Positions 32,996 through 42,041 are shown, counted from the first letter of the stretch. The stretch is 64,000 nucleotides of DNA from Salipiger marinus (GCF_900100085.1 NZ_FNEJ01000005.1:1-64000), one strand, 5' to 3'. Made by a program: numbers and translations. Notes: a model not told the origin generated them from the sequence alone.

Positions 32996-33816
32996 TAAAG
33001 GAACCAGCTGGGCAGGGTCGGGCTCCAGTCGGTGAGAAGATCGACAAGCCTGCCCTCCGCGATCGGCGCGCGGGCATAATCCTCCAGCACATGCGCGATC
33101 CCCTGCCCGGCAAGGGCGGCCTGAAGCTCCTGATGCGCCGAACTCAGGGTCAGGCGGCCCTCCGGCACCAGCTCGACCGTGTCGCCCTCCTTGGCAAAGG
33201 CCCACGCCGCCAGCGCGCCCCCCGGATAGCGGCGCCGGATGCAGTTATGGCCGATCAGATCGCCGGGGGTTTCGGGGCGCCCCCGGTCCCTCAGATAGTC
33301 CGGGCTCGCCACGATCGCATAGCGCAGCGGCGGACCAAGCGGCACCGCGATCATGTCCTCTGCCAGCTGCCGCCCGAACCTGACACCCGCGTCGAAACCC
33401 TGACTGACGATGTCGACGATGGCCGCATCGCTGACGATCTCGACCCGCACTTCGGGATAGGTCTCCATGAAGGCGAAGGCGAGCGGACAGAGCACATGGT
33501 CCACCGCAGGCCCCGGCGCGTTGATGCGCAGGGTGCCGGACGGAGTTTCGCGCAGCTGGTCAAGCTCGACAAGCGCGAGGCGGATGTCGTCAAGCGCCGG
33601 GCCAAGCCGGTCCAGCAGCCGCGCCCCCGCCTCGGTCGGGGCGATGCTGCGCGTGGTGCGGTTCAGCAGCCGCAGGCCAAGCGCCTGTTCAAGCGTGGTC
33701 ATCGTCTGGCTCATCACCGAGGAAGAGACGCCGCGTTCCGTCGCCGCCGCGCGAAAGCCGCCGGATCGCACGATCAGCGCGAAGGTTTCCAGATGATCGA
33801 GCCGTACAGGCGGCAT
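32923..33816 (-). CDS. LysR-family regulator
   Basis: A 297-residue LysR protein: HTH at residues 1-60 (MPPVRLDHLETFALIVRSGG, then RGVSSSVMSQTMTTLEQALG) and a CrgA-type effector domain (TPSGTLRINAPGPAVDHVL, YPEVRVEIVSDAAIVDIV, SQGFDAGVRFG). Open frame exists upstream, but MPPVRL gives the family start. It is divergent from the Tat-exported MBL-fold hydrolase and aldo/keto reductase genes, the usual partners of this LysR subgroup, so it likely regulated them. Confidence 0.85.
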   Translation of the reverse strand: MPPVRLDHLETFALIVRSGGFRAAATERGVSSSVMSQTMTTLEQALGLRLLNRTTRSIAPTEAGARLLDRLGPALDDIRLALVELDQLRETPSGTLRINAPGPAVDHVLCPLAFAFMETYPEVRVEIVSDAAIVDIVSQGFDAGVRFGRQLAEDMIAVPLGPPLRYAIVASPDYLRDRGRPETPGDLIGHNCIRRRYPGGALAAWAFAKEGDTVELVPEGRLTLSSAHQELQAALAGQGIAHVLEDYARAPIAEGRLVDLLTDWSPTLPSWFLYYPNRRHSSAAMRAFLDFVRRSAR

Positions 33817-33946
33817 TGCTCGCTCCAGCAGATCAGTGTGCTCTTCTTTGCTCGGCTTATCATGCGGTTGGCGGGGTGTCATCTTCGGAGCGACCGCGGC
33901 GCCATCTGGGGGCCGGCAGGCCATTCCCCGTTTGAAAGGACCAAGA

Positions 33947-34933
33947 ATGCTTACACTCAACCGTCGCAAGGTCATGCTGTCCGCCATGGCCGGGGCATCC
34001 GGCCTGCTGGTCGGTTCCGGCGCATCCGGACGGCTGTCTGCACAGCCCGCCCCCGTGTCGCCGGTCGGGAATGCGGGGCATTACCGCTTCCACATCGGAG
34101 ACATTGCCGCGACCGTGCTGAGCGATGGCATGATCGGCGGCCCGCCCGCGATCTATGCCGGGGATGCCCCGGAGGCGGATCTGGCGGAGGTTCTGCGCCG
34201 CGCCATGCTGCCGACGGAGTTTCTTGCCCTCAACCTCAACACCCTGCTGCTGGAGATCGGCGGCCAGCGCGTGCTGCTGGAGGCCGGGGCCGGGGCGACC
34301 ATGGGGCCGAATGGCGGTCGGCTGTTCGACAACCTGCGCGCCATCGGCCTTGCGGCAGACGACATCGACATGGTGGTCATCTCGCACACCCATCCCGATC
34401 ATGTCGGCAACCTGCGCAGCGCAGAGGGGGGCCGCGCCTTTCCCCGCGCCACCGTGATGGCCCCCCGCCCCGACTGGGCCTTTTTCGTGGAGGCAGAGCC
34501 GGATCTGTCCTACATGCCGGTGCCAGAGGAGTTCCGGCAGCGCTTCGCCGCCAACATCAAGCAGAGCGTGCAGCCCTATCTTCAGGACGTCGCGCTTTAC
34601 GACCCCGGCACAGAGATCCTGCCCGGCCTCACCACGATTGCCGCCCCGGGCCACACCCCGGGCATGGCGACGTTCCTTGTGCATTCGGGCGACGCGCAGG
34701 TGCTGCTGACCGCCGATCTGGCCTATCACCCCGTCATCAACATCAATCAGCCCTGGCGCCCCGGACCCGACCGCGATCAGGAGGGCGCCGCCGCGACCCG
34801 GCAGCGCATCTTCGATCGGGCAGCGGCTGACCGCATCCCCGTGCTGGGCTTTCATTTTCCCTTCCCCGGGCTTGGCCACATCCTGCGGACCGACAGCGGC
34901 TACGCGTGGGTGCCTGCGGGCTGGCAGTTCTGA
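33947..34933 (+). CDS. Tat-exported MBL-fold metallohydrolase
   Basis: A 328-residue protein starting MLTLNRRKVMLSAMAGASGL, a Tat-like signal with twin Arg, ending near LSAQPAPVSP. The metallo-beta-lactamase fold follows with VVISHTHPDHVGNL (HxHxDH), APGHTPGMATFLV (His) and LTADLAYHPVINI (Asp). The exported hydrolase may cleave a lactone or ester in the periplasm; substrate unknown. The ATG has AAAGGA six bases ahead. The next gene is the broken aldo/keto reductase. Confidence 0.85.
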   Translation: MLTLNRRKVMLSAMAGASGLLVGSGASGRLSAQPAPVSPVGNAGHYRFHIGDIAATVLSDGMIGGPPAIYAGDAPEADLAEVLRRAMLPTEFLALNLNTLLLEIGGQRVLLEAGAGATMGPNGGRLFDNLRAIGLAADDIDMVVISHTHPDHVGNLRSAEGGRAFPRATVMAPRPDWAFFVEAEPDLSYMPVPEEFRQRFAANIKQSVQPYLQDVALYDPGTEILPGLTTIAAPGHTPGMATFLVHSGDAQVLLTADLAYHPVININQPWRPGPDRDQEGAAATRQRIFDRAAADRIPVLGFHFPFPGLGHILRTDSGYAWVPAGWQF

Positions 34934-34951
34934 GCTTGAAAGTCCCACGAC

Positions 34952-35380
34952 ATCACGACCATCGACCGGCGCAGCCTGCCGGGCGCTGCGGGGGCCGCCG
35001 CGCTCGGTCCGGCCTCGACCGGAGCGGGCAGCGCGCAAACGCAGCAGGCCGGGTCCGCCGACAGCGCGGAAGATGCGCCGATCACGCGCCAGATCGGCCA
35101 GCCCGGCCAAGCGGTGACGGCGCTGGGTCTGGGCCCCTTCCTGACCTTCGACCTGCTGACCGGCGCGCCGCGCGCGCCCCTGCGCGAGGTCGTCGCCCGG
35201 GTTGCCGCCGGTGGCGGCGGCGTGGTCGACACCTCGCCGCTTCATGGCTCAGCCAAGGTCAGCCTTGGCGCGATCATGTCCGAGATGCCAGAGGCACGGA
35301 ACATCTTCGTGGCCAACAAGATCTGGTCGACCGGCGACTATCTGGGCGATACCAGCCAGGCCACGGCCAGCCTTGATCAG
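34952..35380 (+). pseudogene. Aldo/keto reductase, 5' part (split by IS110 element, no start codon)
   Basis: The frame reads a damaged Tat-like signal (TTIDRRSLPGAAGAAALG) and then the AKR start: VTALGLGPFLTFDLL, AAGGGGVVDTSPLHGSAKVS, NIFVANKIWSTGDYLGDTS. No ATG, GTG or TTG lies in frame before it: ATCACGACC stands where relatives begin ATGACGACC. The gene breaks after SLDQ at about 35380 and resumes beyond the insertion element. The lost start implies decay independent of the insertion. Confidence 0.75.
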
Positions 35381-35397
35381 TCGAGTATCCGTCTTGG

Positions 35398-36336
35398 TCA
35401 AGGGCGTTCCGGCTGCCAATCGCGGGCGTCGCGCAGCAGCGTGTTCGCGAGAACCAGCATGCGACGCATGACGGCGGTGATGGCAACCTTCTTCGCCTTG
35501 CCGGCGCTCACGAGCTGCTGGTACTTGTCGCGAAGATCGCGATTGAAACGGATAGCAACCAGCGCCGGCATGTAGATTGCCCGCCGAATTGATGACCGGC
35601 CGCCGGTAATTCGTTCCTTGCCCTGCCACTTGCCAGACTGCTGCGTCATTGGAGCGAGCCCGGCCAGAGCAGTTATCTTTTTGCTGTCGAGATACCCCAG
35701 TTCCGGCATATCGATCAGCATGGTCGTGGCGGTCAGACGGCCGATCCCCGGGATGGTCATCAATCGACGAATGCGCCCTTCGAGGGTGCCTCGCTGCTTG
35801 GCGATCTGCGCGATTACTTCATCCAGCGCGTGGATATCGGCGGCAATGTCATCGATGCGGCGACAAATCTGTTCTCGCACGAGCGGATTGATCGCCGTGG
35901 CAAGTCTGGTCTTAGCAGTGACCTGATCCTTGACGAGGGCCCGCCGCGCTGTCAGCAACTCCCTGAGATCATGAACATCTTCGCCCTCGACATCTTGAGG
36001 GGCCAGATCGAGCACCACCCCCATGCGCGCCAGCATCCTAGCATCGACGCTGTCGGTCTTTGCCAGTCGACCAATGGCCTGTGCAAATCGGCGCGCCTGC
36101 TTTGGATTGACTTTGATGAAGGGCCGCCCCGCCCGGCTGAGATGCCGCTCCAGGCCACGATGATAGGCGCCGGTCGCCTCGAAGACGATCAGCACGCCCT
36201 CCTCCTCTCCAAGCCAGTCGCACAACTGGCCGAACCCTTCCTCCGTGTTCGGCAGGCGGCGCGCTTCGGATCGGGAATGCCAGAATGCGTCGAGACGGTC
36301 TTTCGAGACGTCGATGCCGATGGTATCCTTAGCCAT
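35398..36336 (-). CDS. IS110-family transposase (DEDD recombinase)
   Basis: A 312-residue recombinase. The N-terminal RuvC-like DEDD domain starts MAKDTIGIDVSKDRLDAFW and includes LIVFEATGAYHRGLERHL and KTDSVDARMLARMG, supplying the acidic residues. The C-terminal Tnp_20 domain has LMTIPGIGRLTATTMLIDMP, the catalytic Ser context MTQQSGKWQGKERITGGRSS, and IRRAIYMPALVA. The gene is complete and looks functional. Confidence 0.9.
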   Translation of the reverse strand: MAKDTIGIDVSKDRLDAFWHSRSEARRLPNTEEGFGQLCDWLGEEEGVLIVFEATGAYHRGLERHLSRAGRPFIKVNPKQARRFAQAIGRLAKTDSVDARMLARMGVVLDLAPQDVEGEDVHDLRELLTARRALVKDQVTAKTRLATAINPLVREQICRRIDDIAADIHALDEVIAQIAKQRGTLEGRIRRLMTIPGIGRLTATTMLIDMPELGYLDSKKITALAGLAPMTQQSGKWQGKERITGGRSSIRRAIYMPALVAIRFNRDLRDKYQQLVSAGKAKKVAITAVMRRMLVLANTLLRDARDWQPERP

Positions 36337-36535
36337 CTTTTCTTTCCACCTTTGCTTGTCGTTCGGGCCCGAAGCCCACGTATCCGTTCAGGTCGTTAGA
36401 AAAGACGGGGGCTCGTCAAACTCGACCGCGGTCCTGAAAGACCAAGCTCCGCACGACGCAGCCCCCGCCGCTGCCCCGCAGTTTGCGGTGCCGGGCAGCG
36501 GCTCCCTTTTGCCTCAGGAGCCAAAAATTCCATAA
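36337..36535 (-). ncRNA. Candidate bridge RNA region of the IS110 element
   Basis: The 200-bp non-coding segment upstream of the transposase. It has a strong nested hairpin: outer arms GCCGCTGCCC (36467-36476) and GGGCAGCGGC (36493-36502) with inner CCGCA/TGCGG. IS110-family elements encode a structured RNA in this position that pairs with target and donor DNA; its presence here is inferred from position and fold only. Confidence 0.35.
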
Positions 36536-37190
36536 GACAAGCTCCGCATGTGGTGCCCGGTGATCGACCTGATGCAGTGCCACAGCATGACAAATGCCGG
36601 GGTTGTCCTGCCGCTGATGCAGGCGTGGAAGTCCGAGGGCCAGATCGGCCATGTCGGGGTCACCCATCACGAGTCCTCCTATCAGGCGGAGCTGACCGGT
36701 TTCATAGAGCGGGGGGCGGGGGATGTCGTGCAGACCAGCCATTCGATCCTCAACCGCGCGGCAGAGCACAGGCTGCTGCCCGCCGCCGCCGACCGGGGCA
36801 TCGGGGTCTTCGTCAACCTTCCGCTGGAAAAGGCGCGGCTGATGCATGTCGTGGCAGAAGAACCCCTGCCGGATTTCGAGCAGGATTTCGGCGCCAGAAG
36901 CTGGGCGCAGTTCCTTTTGAAATGGGTCATCGCCCATCCCGCCGCGACCTGTGTGCTCTGCGGCACGTCGAACCCGGACCATATGAGCGACACCCAGATG
37001 ACGATGCGCGGCCCGCTTCCGGACGAGCCGATGCGCCGCCGGATGCTGCGCCACATGGAAACGATCCCGGGCTTCAGCACGATTGGAACCCTGCCATGGT
37101 ATCCGGACAAGGACGCGCTTTATCGTGCCCAGATCCGCAGCGCGCAGGCGGCGGCGCGCACAGCCAAATTCCGCAGACGCGGGCGATCGG
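36536..37190 (+). pseudogene. Aldo/keto reductase, 3' part
   Basis: Continues the interrupted reductase: KLRMWCPVIDLMQCHSM, GQIGHVGVTHHESSYQAEL, DVVQTSHSILNRAAEHRLL, GIGVFVNLPLEKARLM and AATCVLCGTSNPDHMSD, then a tail TLPWYPDKDALYRAQIRSAQ. After about 37190 the frame stays open without family resemblance, so the original stop is also lost. Together with the 5' part it forms a dead gene in the LysR-MBL-AKR cluster. Confidence 0.75.
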
Positions 37191-37414
37191 GTCACATCCG
37201 GCTGAAGGCACCGCGGCGCGAGGAGACATCAGGCAGGACGGCGGGTGACGGAACCGCCGCCCTTTCCTCTGCCAGCCGCGCCGTTGGCCCCATGCGAGCC
37301 TGCCGTTTCGGGTCAGGCTGCGCTGGCCCCGGCCTCGGTCAGGCGCGGGGCCGGGATGCAGCTGCACCGGGCGCCGGTCATGGCGGCGCCGGGTCACGCC
37401 GCAGCGCGCGGCGC
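37191..37414. other. Gap without a recognisable gene
   Basis: About 220 bp of GC-rich sequence between the reductase remnant and the molybdenum-hydroxylase remnant. No family resemblance, operator or repeat is seen on either strand. Probably deletion debris. Confidence 0.4.
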
Positions 37415-37650
37415 TCAGGCCTCCTCTGCGGCGGGCAGGATCGACCGGGTCCGCCGCACACCCACGGGCTGTGTCACCGCAAGCGGGAGGCGGCGCAGCC
37501 GCCGTCCGGTTGCCGCAAAGATCGCATTGGCAAGCGCGGGCGCGACCGGGATCACGCCGGGCTCTCCCGCTCCCCCCGGCGGCGCGTCGCTGTCAAGGAG
37601 CGCGACATGCACATCGGGCGCGTTGTGCATGGGACGCACCGGAGGTGAGG
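37415..37650 (-). pseudogene. C-terminal remnant of a second IorB-like molybdenum hydroxylase large subunit
   Basis: [20 protein letters not shown] then [40 protein letters not shown] and SILPAAEEA followed by a stop. This parallels the last 70 residues of the intact large subunit at 38451 (including the active-site GAGEPG), but differs at many positions, so it is a diverged paralog and not a recent copy. Everything upstream is missing. Confidence 0.8.
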
Positions 37651-37688
37651 CTGGGCCAAGACCGCCGCTACACCACGCGCCACCTGCG

Positions 37689-37707
37689 TATATTTTACCG
37701 TATAGGA
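37689..37707. promoter_or_regulatory. Decayed second copy of the IorAB/TetR operator
   Basis: TATATTTTACCGTATAGGA matches the perfect 21-bp palindrome at 41299-41319 at 16 of 19 aligned bases (complementary orientation). It sits just upstream, in the minus direction, of the IorB-like C-terminal remnant. It is probably the retained promoter operator of that deleted operon. Confidence 0.5.
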
Positions 37708-37721
37708 CGAGCCAGCATCGG

Positions 37722-38414
37722 TCATGACCGGTCAGGCAAGGGCGAGGGCGCGCTGCGGCTGATGCGGTAGACCGAGGCGGGCGGCAGATTGGCCCAAGTG
37801 CCCCCGATGCGCTGCGCCTGCAGGCCAAGCCGGGTCAGGATCGAAGGCGGCACCGGGCAGCGCGGGCCATAGGTGAACTGATAGAGGCTGCCATCGGGGC
37901 GAAGGCAGGCGAAGGCGGTCTTCAGGATCGCCAGCACCCTGCGCGGCTTCATCGACAGAAGCCCAAGCCCGCTGACCACCGCCCCTGCCCTGTCTTGCGG
38001 AAAAAGAACGGACGCAGACAGCCGGGCGGCATCGCGCTGCAGCACCCGCGCCTGAGGGAAGCGCATGCGCAGCAGCGCGGCAAAGTCGGGACCCATCTCG
38101 ACCAGCGTCAGCTGGCCTTCCGCAAGGCCACGGGCCAGCAGCGCGCGCGTGAACACGCCCGTTCCCGCGCCCAGCTCCAGCACCGGGCCGTGGTCGGGCG
38201 TGATCTCACGGGTGATCAGCTCTGCCAGCCGCACGCCAGAGGGGGCGATCGCCGCGACGCGCAGCGGATCCGACGCCCAGGACCGCAGAAAGCGCAGGCT
38301 GTCGGATCCGCAGCGCGTCGACATCGGGGGCGCGCGGTGATCGGTCTGTGCCCTGTCGCGCTCTGCGGACAGGGCGGGGCGCTGGGGCGTGTCAGCTTTG
38401 GCGGAAAGGGACAT
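37722..38414 (-). CDS. SAM-dependent methyltransferase, phospholipid N-methyltransferase-like
   Basis: A class I methyltransferase of about 230 residues. It shows [20 protein letters not shown], the SAM-binding motif [41 protein letters not shown], and [20 protein letters not shown]. The RFLRxW...G(A/S)(I/V)xPS start is shared with PmtA-like phosphatidylethanolamine methyltransferases and rRNA-dimethylase relatives; the substrate is not certain. The Met at 38414 has GAGG six bases ahead and is chosen over the Met two codons earlier. Confidence 0.75.
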   Translation of the reverse strand: MSLSAKADTPQRPALSAERDRAQTDHRAPPMSTRCGSDSLRFLRSWASDPLRVAAIAPSGVRLAELITREITPDHGPVLELGAGTGVFTRALLARGLAEGQLTLVEMGPDFAALLRMRFPQARVLQRDAARLSASVLFPQDRAGAVVSGLGLLSMKPRRVLAILKTAFACLRPDGSLYQFTYGPRCPVPPSILTRLGLQAQRIGGTWANLPPASVYRISRSAPSPLPDRS

Positions 38415-38450
38415 GAGCATCCTCGGATGTCTGACAGGGCAAGCGGCGGG

Positions 38451-40769
38451 TCACGCCTGATCGGGCGGCAGCATGCTGCGGATCCGGCGCGCGCCGATGG
38501 TTTCGGTGACGGTCAGCGGCAGGTGGCGCAGGCGGCGCCCGGTGGCGGCAAACAGGGCATTGGCGACCGCTGCCGCTGCCGGAACCACGCCGGGTTCCCC
38601 CGCCCCGCAGGGCGGCTCGCCGCTTTCGACGATCTCGACAGCGATGGCGGGTGCGTTGGCGAGGCGCTGCACCGGAAAATCGTGGAAGTTGGTTTCCACA
38701 ACGGCGCCGCGTTCGACGCGGATCGCGCTCATCAGCGCGGTTGTCACGCCATAGATTGCGCCGCCCTCCATCTGGGCCACGACCTGATCGGGGTTGATGA
38801 CGAGCCCTGCATCAATGGCGCAGAACAGCCGGTCCACCGTCACCTCCCCGTCGGGCGCCACCGTCACCTCTGCCACCTGAGCGACGACGCTGCGATAACA
38901 TTCCTCGATCGCGATGCCCCGCCCGCGTCCCGGAGCCAGCGGCGCGCCCCAGCCTGCCATCCGCGCGACCCGGTCCAGCACGGCCAGATGCCGCGGGCTG
39001 TCGCGCAGCAGGGCCCGCCGATAGGCCAGCGGATCGGCCCCCGCCGCCTGCGCGCATTCGTCGATGAAGCTTTCGGTGAAGAAGGTGTTGAAGGAAAACC
39101 CGTTCGACCGCCAGAAATGGATGGGCATGTGGCTGGGCACATGCTGGCTGCGCATCCGGCGGTTGGGCAGGGTGTAGTGACGCTTCTCCAGCCCCTCGAC
39201 CGTCAGAACGTCGCCGTCCGGACCGGGCGTGACCGGCAGGTTGCGCCCGCCCATGGAATGGAGGATCGACTGCGCCGCCACCAGCGCGTCATAGGCCACA
39301 GGCAGCCCGTCCGGCCCCAGTGCGGCGCGCAGGCGGGCGGCGGCGTGGCTGCGATACAGGCCGCGCCCGATATCCTCTTCGCGCGACCAGATCACCTTGA
39401 CCGCCCGGCCCGGGTGGCGCGCGGCGAGATAGGCGGCCTCGGCGATCACGTCGTGATCGCTGCGCCGCCCGAAGGCGCCGCCGTTCATCGTGATGTGCAG
39501 CGTGGTCTCGCGGGCGCTGACCCCCGCCCAGCCCATGCCGCGCGCAGCCCCCGAACGCATCGTGACGCGGTTCTGTGAGGGCGCCCAGATCTCGGCGCGG
39601 CCATCCGGATGCAGGATCGCGGTGGCGTTCATCGGCTCCATGCAGGCATGGGTGACGAAGGGCACGCCGTATTCGGCCTCGATGACCGTGGCCCCGGGCG
39701 CGGCCAGCGCCGCCGCCGCATCGCCCTCGTCGATATGGTCATGCGGGCTGCCGGTTGCCAGCGCTTCGGTCTGGCGTGCGGCAAGCTGCGCGCTGTCCAC
39801 CGCCTCCGCACCGGTTGCCGACCAGTCGATCTGCAGCAGCCATGCCGCCTGTTCGGCCTGCCACCACGAGCGGGCCAGAACCGCCACATGCCGCCCGTCG
39901 ATCAGCACCACATCCACCACGCCGGGTGCGGACCGCACCCTCGCCTCGTTCCGCACGCCAGAGACGCTGGCGCCAAACACCGGCGCGTGGCGGATCGCGG
40001 CATGCAGCATGTCGGGCAGGGTCACATCCATGCCAAAAACCGGCGCACCCCTGACCTTGGCAGGCAGATCCACCCGCGGCTGCGACCGCCCAATCAGCCG
40101 CCAGTCCGACCGGGCTTTCAGCACAGGATCGTCCGGAGGCGGCAGCACCGCTGCCGCCCGCGCCAGTTCCCCATAGGAAAGGACCCGTTCGGTCGCCTCA
40201 TGGCGCACGACCCCTGCCGCCGTGGTCAATTCCGACGGCGGCACGCCCAGCCGGATCGCAGCGGCGGCGATCAGCATCTGCCGCGCCGCCGCCCCCGCCA
40301 CGCGCATGGGATGCCACAGCCCCATGGTCGAGCCCGAAGCCCCGGTGGCGATGAAGCCCATCTCGCCCAGCACCCGCCGCCCCAGCCAGACCACCGGGCC
40401 GCTCGCCTCTTCCGGACGGACCTGCAGGACGTTGAACCATGTGGAATAGGCGGGATGGGCCTCGGTCGGGAAGTCGACCCGGATGCGGTCGTCAAAGGGC
40501 AGGTCCATTTCTTCGGCGACGATCATGGCAAGGCCGGTATGGATCCCCTGTCCCATTTCGGTCCGGGGCACGTTGATGACGACGCTGCCATCCGGATGCA
40601 GCACCACGAAGGCGTTCAGGACAGCACTTTCGCCATCGACATGACCCTCCAGCCCGTCGACATCGACGGTGGAGAGATAGCCGATACCGGCAATGCCAGC
40701 GACAAGGGCGGTGCCGCCCAAGGCGGCGCCAGTCAGAAGCAGGCCGCGGCGGGTGATCAGGCGGGGCAT
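38451..40769 (-). CDS. iorB: Molybdopterin-binding large subunit of an IorB-type xanthine-dehydrogenase-family oxidoreductase
   Basis: A 772-residue subunit with an N-terminal twin-Arg signal or anchor (MPRLITRRGLLLTGAALGG). The Mo-cofactor domains show NVPRTEMGQGIHTGLAMIVA, YGVPFVTHACMEPMNATA, NGGAFGRRSDHDVIAEAAYL, HVPSHMPIHFWRSNGFSFNT and the active-site Glu in PPCGAGEPGVVPA. This branch includes isoquinoline 1-oxidoreductase and membrane-bound aldehyde dehydrogenases; it hydroxylates an N-heterocycle or oxidises an aldehyde in the periplasm. It follows the 2Fe-2S subunit by 8 bp. Confidence 0.88.
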   Translation of the reverse strand: MPRLITRRGLLLTGAALGGTALVAGIAGIGYLSTVDVDGLEGHVDGESAVLNAFVVLHPDGSVVINVPRTEMGQGIHTGLAMIVAEEMDLPFDDRIRVDFPTEAHPAYSTWFNVLQVRPEEASGPVVWLGRRVLGEMGFIATGASGSTMGLWHPMRVAGAAARQMLIAAAAIRLGVPPSELTTAAGVVRHEATERVLSYGELARAAAVLPPPDDPVLKARSDWRLIGRSQPRVDLPAKVRGAPVFGMDVTLPDMLHAAIRHAPVFGASVSGVRNEARVRSAPGVVDVVLIDGRHVAVLARSWWQAEQAAWLLQIDWSATGAEAVDSAQLAARQTEALATGSPHDHIDEGDAAAALAAPGATVIEAEYGVPFVTHACMEPMNATAILHPDGRAEIWAPSQNRVTMRSGAARGMGWAGVSARETTLHITMNGGAFGRRSDHDVIAEAAYLAARHPGRAVKVIWSREEDIGRGLYRSHAAARLRAALGPDGLPVAYDALVAAQSILHSMGGRNLPVTPGPDGDVLTVEGLEKRHYTLPNRRMRSQHVPSHMPIHFWRSNGFSFNTFFTESFIDECAQAAGADPLAYRRALLRDSPRHLAVLDRVARMAGWGAPLAPGRGRGIAIEECYRSVVAQVAEVTVAPDGEVTVDRLFCAIDAGLVINPDQVVAQMEGGAIYGVTTALMSAIRVERGAVVETNFHDFPVQRLANAPAIAVEIVESGEPPCGAGEPGVVPAAAAVANALFAATGRRLRHLPLTVTETIGARRIRSMLPPDQA

Positions 40770-40777
40770 GGCGGCTC

Positions 40778-41242
40778 CTATCCGGCAGACAGCGTGGCGG
40801 CGGCGCGGTGGATGGCGCGGCGGATGCGGGGATAAGTGCCGCAGCGGCAGATATTGGTGATCGCCTCGTCGATCTGCGCATCGGAGGGGTTGGGGATCTG
40901 CGACAGAAGCGCTGTCACCGCGATCAGGAAACCGGGCTGGCAATAGCCGCATTGCGGCACCTGTTCGTCCAGCCAGGCCTGCTGCACCGCCGAAAGCTGG
41001 CCATCGGGCTGGGCCAGCCCCTCCACCGTCACGACGCGGGCGCCTGACAGGTCGCCGACAAAGACCTGACAGGAGGGCACGGACTCCCCGTCGATCAGCA
41101 CCCGGCAGGCGCCGCACTCGGCCACGCCGCAGCCGAACTTTGGACCAAGAATGCCCAGATCCTCGCGCAGCGCCCATAACAGCGGTTTGTCCGCGCTGCC
41201 CTCCAGCGCGACCGCGCGTCCATTGACGGTGAATTCGACCAT
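40778..41242 (-). CDS. iorA: 2Fe-2S small subunit of the IorAB-type oxidoreductase
   Basis: A 154-residue protein with two [2Fe-2S] sites: plant-ferredoxin type Cys38, Cys43, Cys46 and Cys58 (FGCGVAECGACRVLIDG) and the C-terminal site Cys98, Cys101, Cys132 and Cys134 (CGYCQPG, ICRCGTYPRIR). All eight ligands are present. It passes electrons from the molybdenum subunit. First gene of the operon, 57 bp from the TetR palindrome. Confidence 0.92.
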   Translation of the reverse strand: MVEFTVNGRAVALEGSADKPLLWALREDLGILGPKFGCGVAECGACRVLIDGESVPSCQVFVGDLSGARVVTVEGLAQPDGQLSAVQQAWLDEQVPQCGYCQPGFLIAVTALLSQIPNPSDAQIDEAITNICRCGTYPRIRRAIHRAAATLSAG

Positions 41243-41298
41243 GTCCCGGCTCCGTATCTGATCGGACGAGCTGCCGGTCGGTGGGACCGGGCACCTAT

Positions 41299-41319
41299 TA
41301 TACTATACGGTATAGTATA
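41299..41319. promoter_or_regulatory. Perfect 21-bp operator palindrome between iorA and tetR
   Basis: Arms TATACTATAC and GTATAGTATA around a single central G. It sits in the divergent region, 57 bp from iorA and 66 bp from tetR, and its AT-richness overlaps likely -10 elements. It fits a TetR operator that represses both directions. Confidence 0.85.
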
Positions 41320-41384
41320 CTCAAACTCGGGGTGTCAATCTGGCGCCGATTGGTGCATACGCTATCGTGATCGAGGCCCGAGCC

Positions 41385-42041
41385 ATGAAAAAAGACGACA
41401 AACTCTCCCTGCCCGCCCGTATCCTGAGGGCCGCCTTCATCACCTTTGGTGAGCGTGGCTATGACAAGGCGTCGATGGATGAGGTGGCGCAGGCCGCCGG
41501 GACCACGAAGCGCACGGTCTACGCGCATTTCACCAACAAGGAGACGCTGTTCCGCGCGTCCTTCGGGCAGGCCGTCGAGTGGTTTCTGGCCGAACTCCCC
41601 GAGCTTGACCCCGCAGGCGATGTGGCGGCGGAGCTCACGCATTTCACCAGCCGGTTCAGCGACCTGTCCACATGGCGCGGGCCGGTGCGTCTGCAGCGCG
41701 TTGCCATCAGCGAGGCCGAACGCCTGCCAGATCTCGCCGAAATGCTGCACGAGCGGGTCATCCGCGGCGCGGAGGACCGGATCGCCCGGTTTCTGATGGA
41801 CAGCCCCGGCTTCGGCAGCGTGGAGGCGGAGCGGGCGCTGCAGCTGGCCCGGCTGCTTCTGAACATGACGACGGCTCCGCAGCGCTTCGCCACCCTGATG
41901 GAGGCGACAAAGCCCGTTCACCTCCACCCCTCCGTCTCCGGCTTCGACCGCGACGAGGCATGGATCCGCCTTGCGGTGAAGTTCTTTCTTGATGGTATTG
42001 CCGCAGGCCAGTCGCAGGGCGGTGACGGGAACGCCCGGTAA
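41385..42041 (+). CDS. TetR/AcrR family repressor of iorAB
   Basis: A 218-residue regulator. The HTH domain lies at residues about 9-56 (PARILRAAFITFGERGYDKA, then AAGTTKRTVYAHFTNKETLF), followed by a TetR_C domain (LARLLLNMTTAPQRFATLME). It is divergent from the molybdenum hydroxylase genes across the 21-bp palindrome, so it most likely represses them and itself until the heterocycle or aldehyde substrate appears. Confidence 0.88.
   Translation: MKKDDKLSLPARILRAAFITFGERGYDKASMDEVAQAAGTTKRTVYAHFTNKETLFRASFGQAVEWFLAELPELDPAGDVAAELTHFTSRFSDLSTWRGPVRLQRVAISEAERLPDLAEMLHERVIRGAEDRIARFLMDSPGFGSVEAERALQLARLLLNMTTAPQRFATLMEATKPVHLHPSVSGFDRDEAWIRLAVKFFLDGIAAGQSQGGDGNAR

Larger units (their letters stand above)
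35380..36536 (-). mobile_element. IS110-family insertion sequence in the aldo/keto reductase gene
   Basis: About 1.16 kb between the AKR halves SLDQ and KLRMWCPVIDLMQ. It holds one DEDD transposase gene, a very short segment behind its stop (about 18 bp) and a long non-coding segment ahead of its start (about 200 bp). That asymmetry is characteristic of the IS110 group, which has no clear terminal inverted repeats. AAGCTCCGCA occurs both inside the right segment (36444) and at the target side (36539), so the right boundary is uncertain. Confidence 0.75.

Noticed and set aside
41299-41319. Transcription terminator
   Set aside because: The palindrome is AT-rich, has a one-base centre and lies between divergent starts, which fits an operator.
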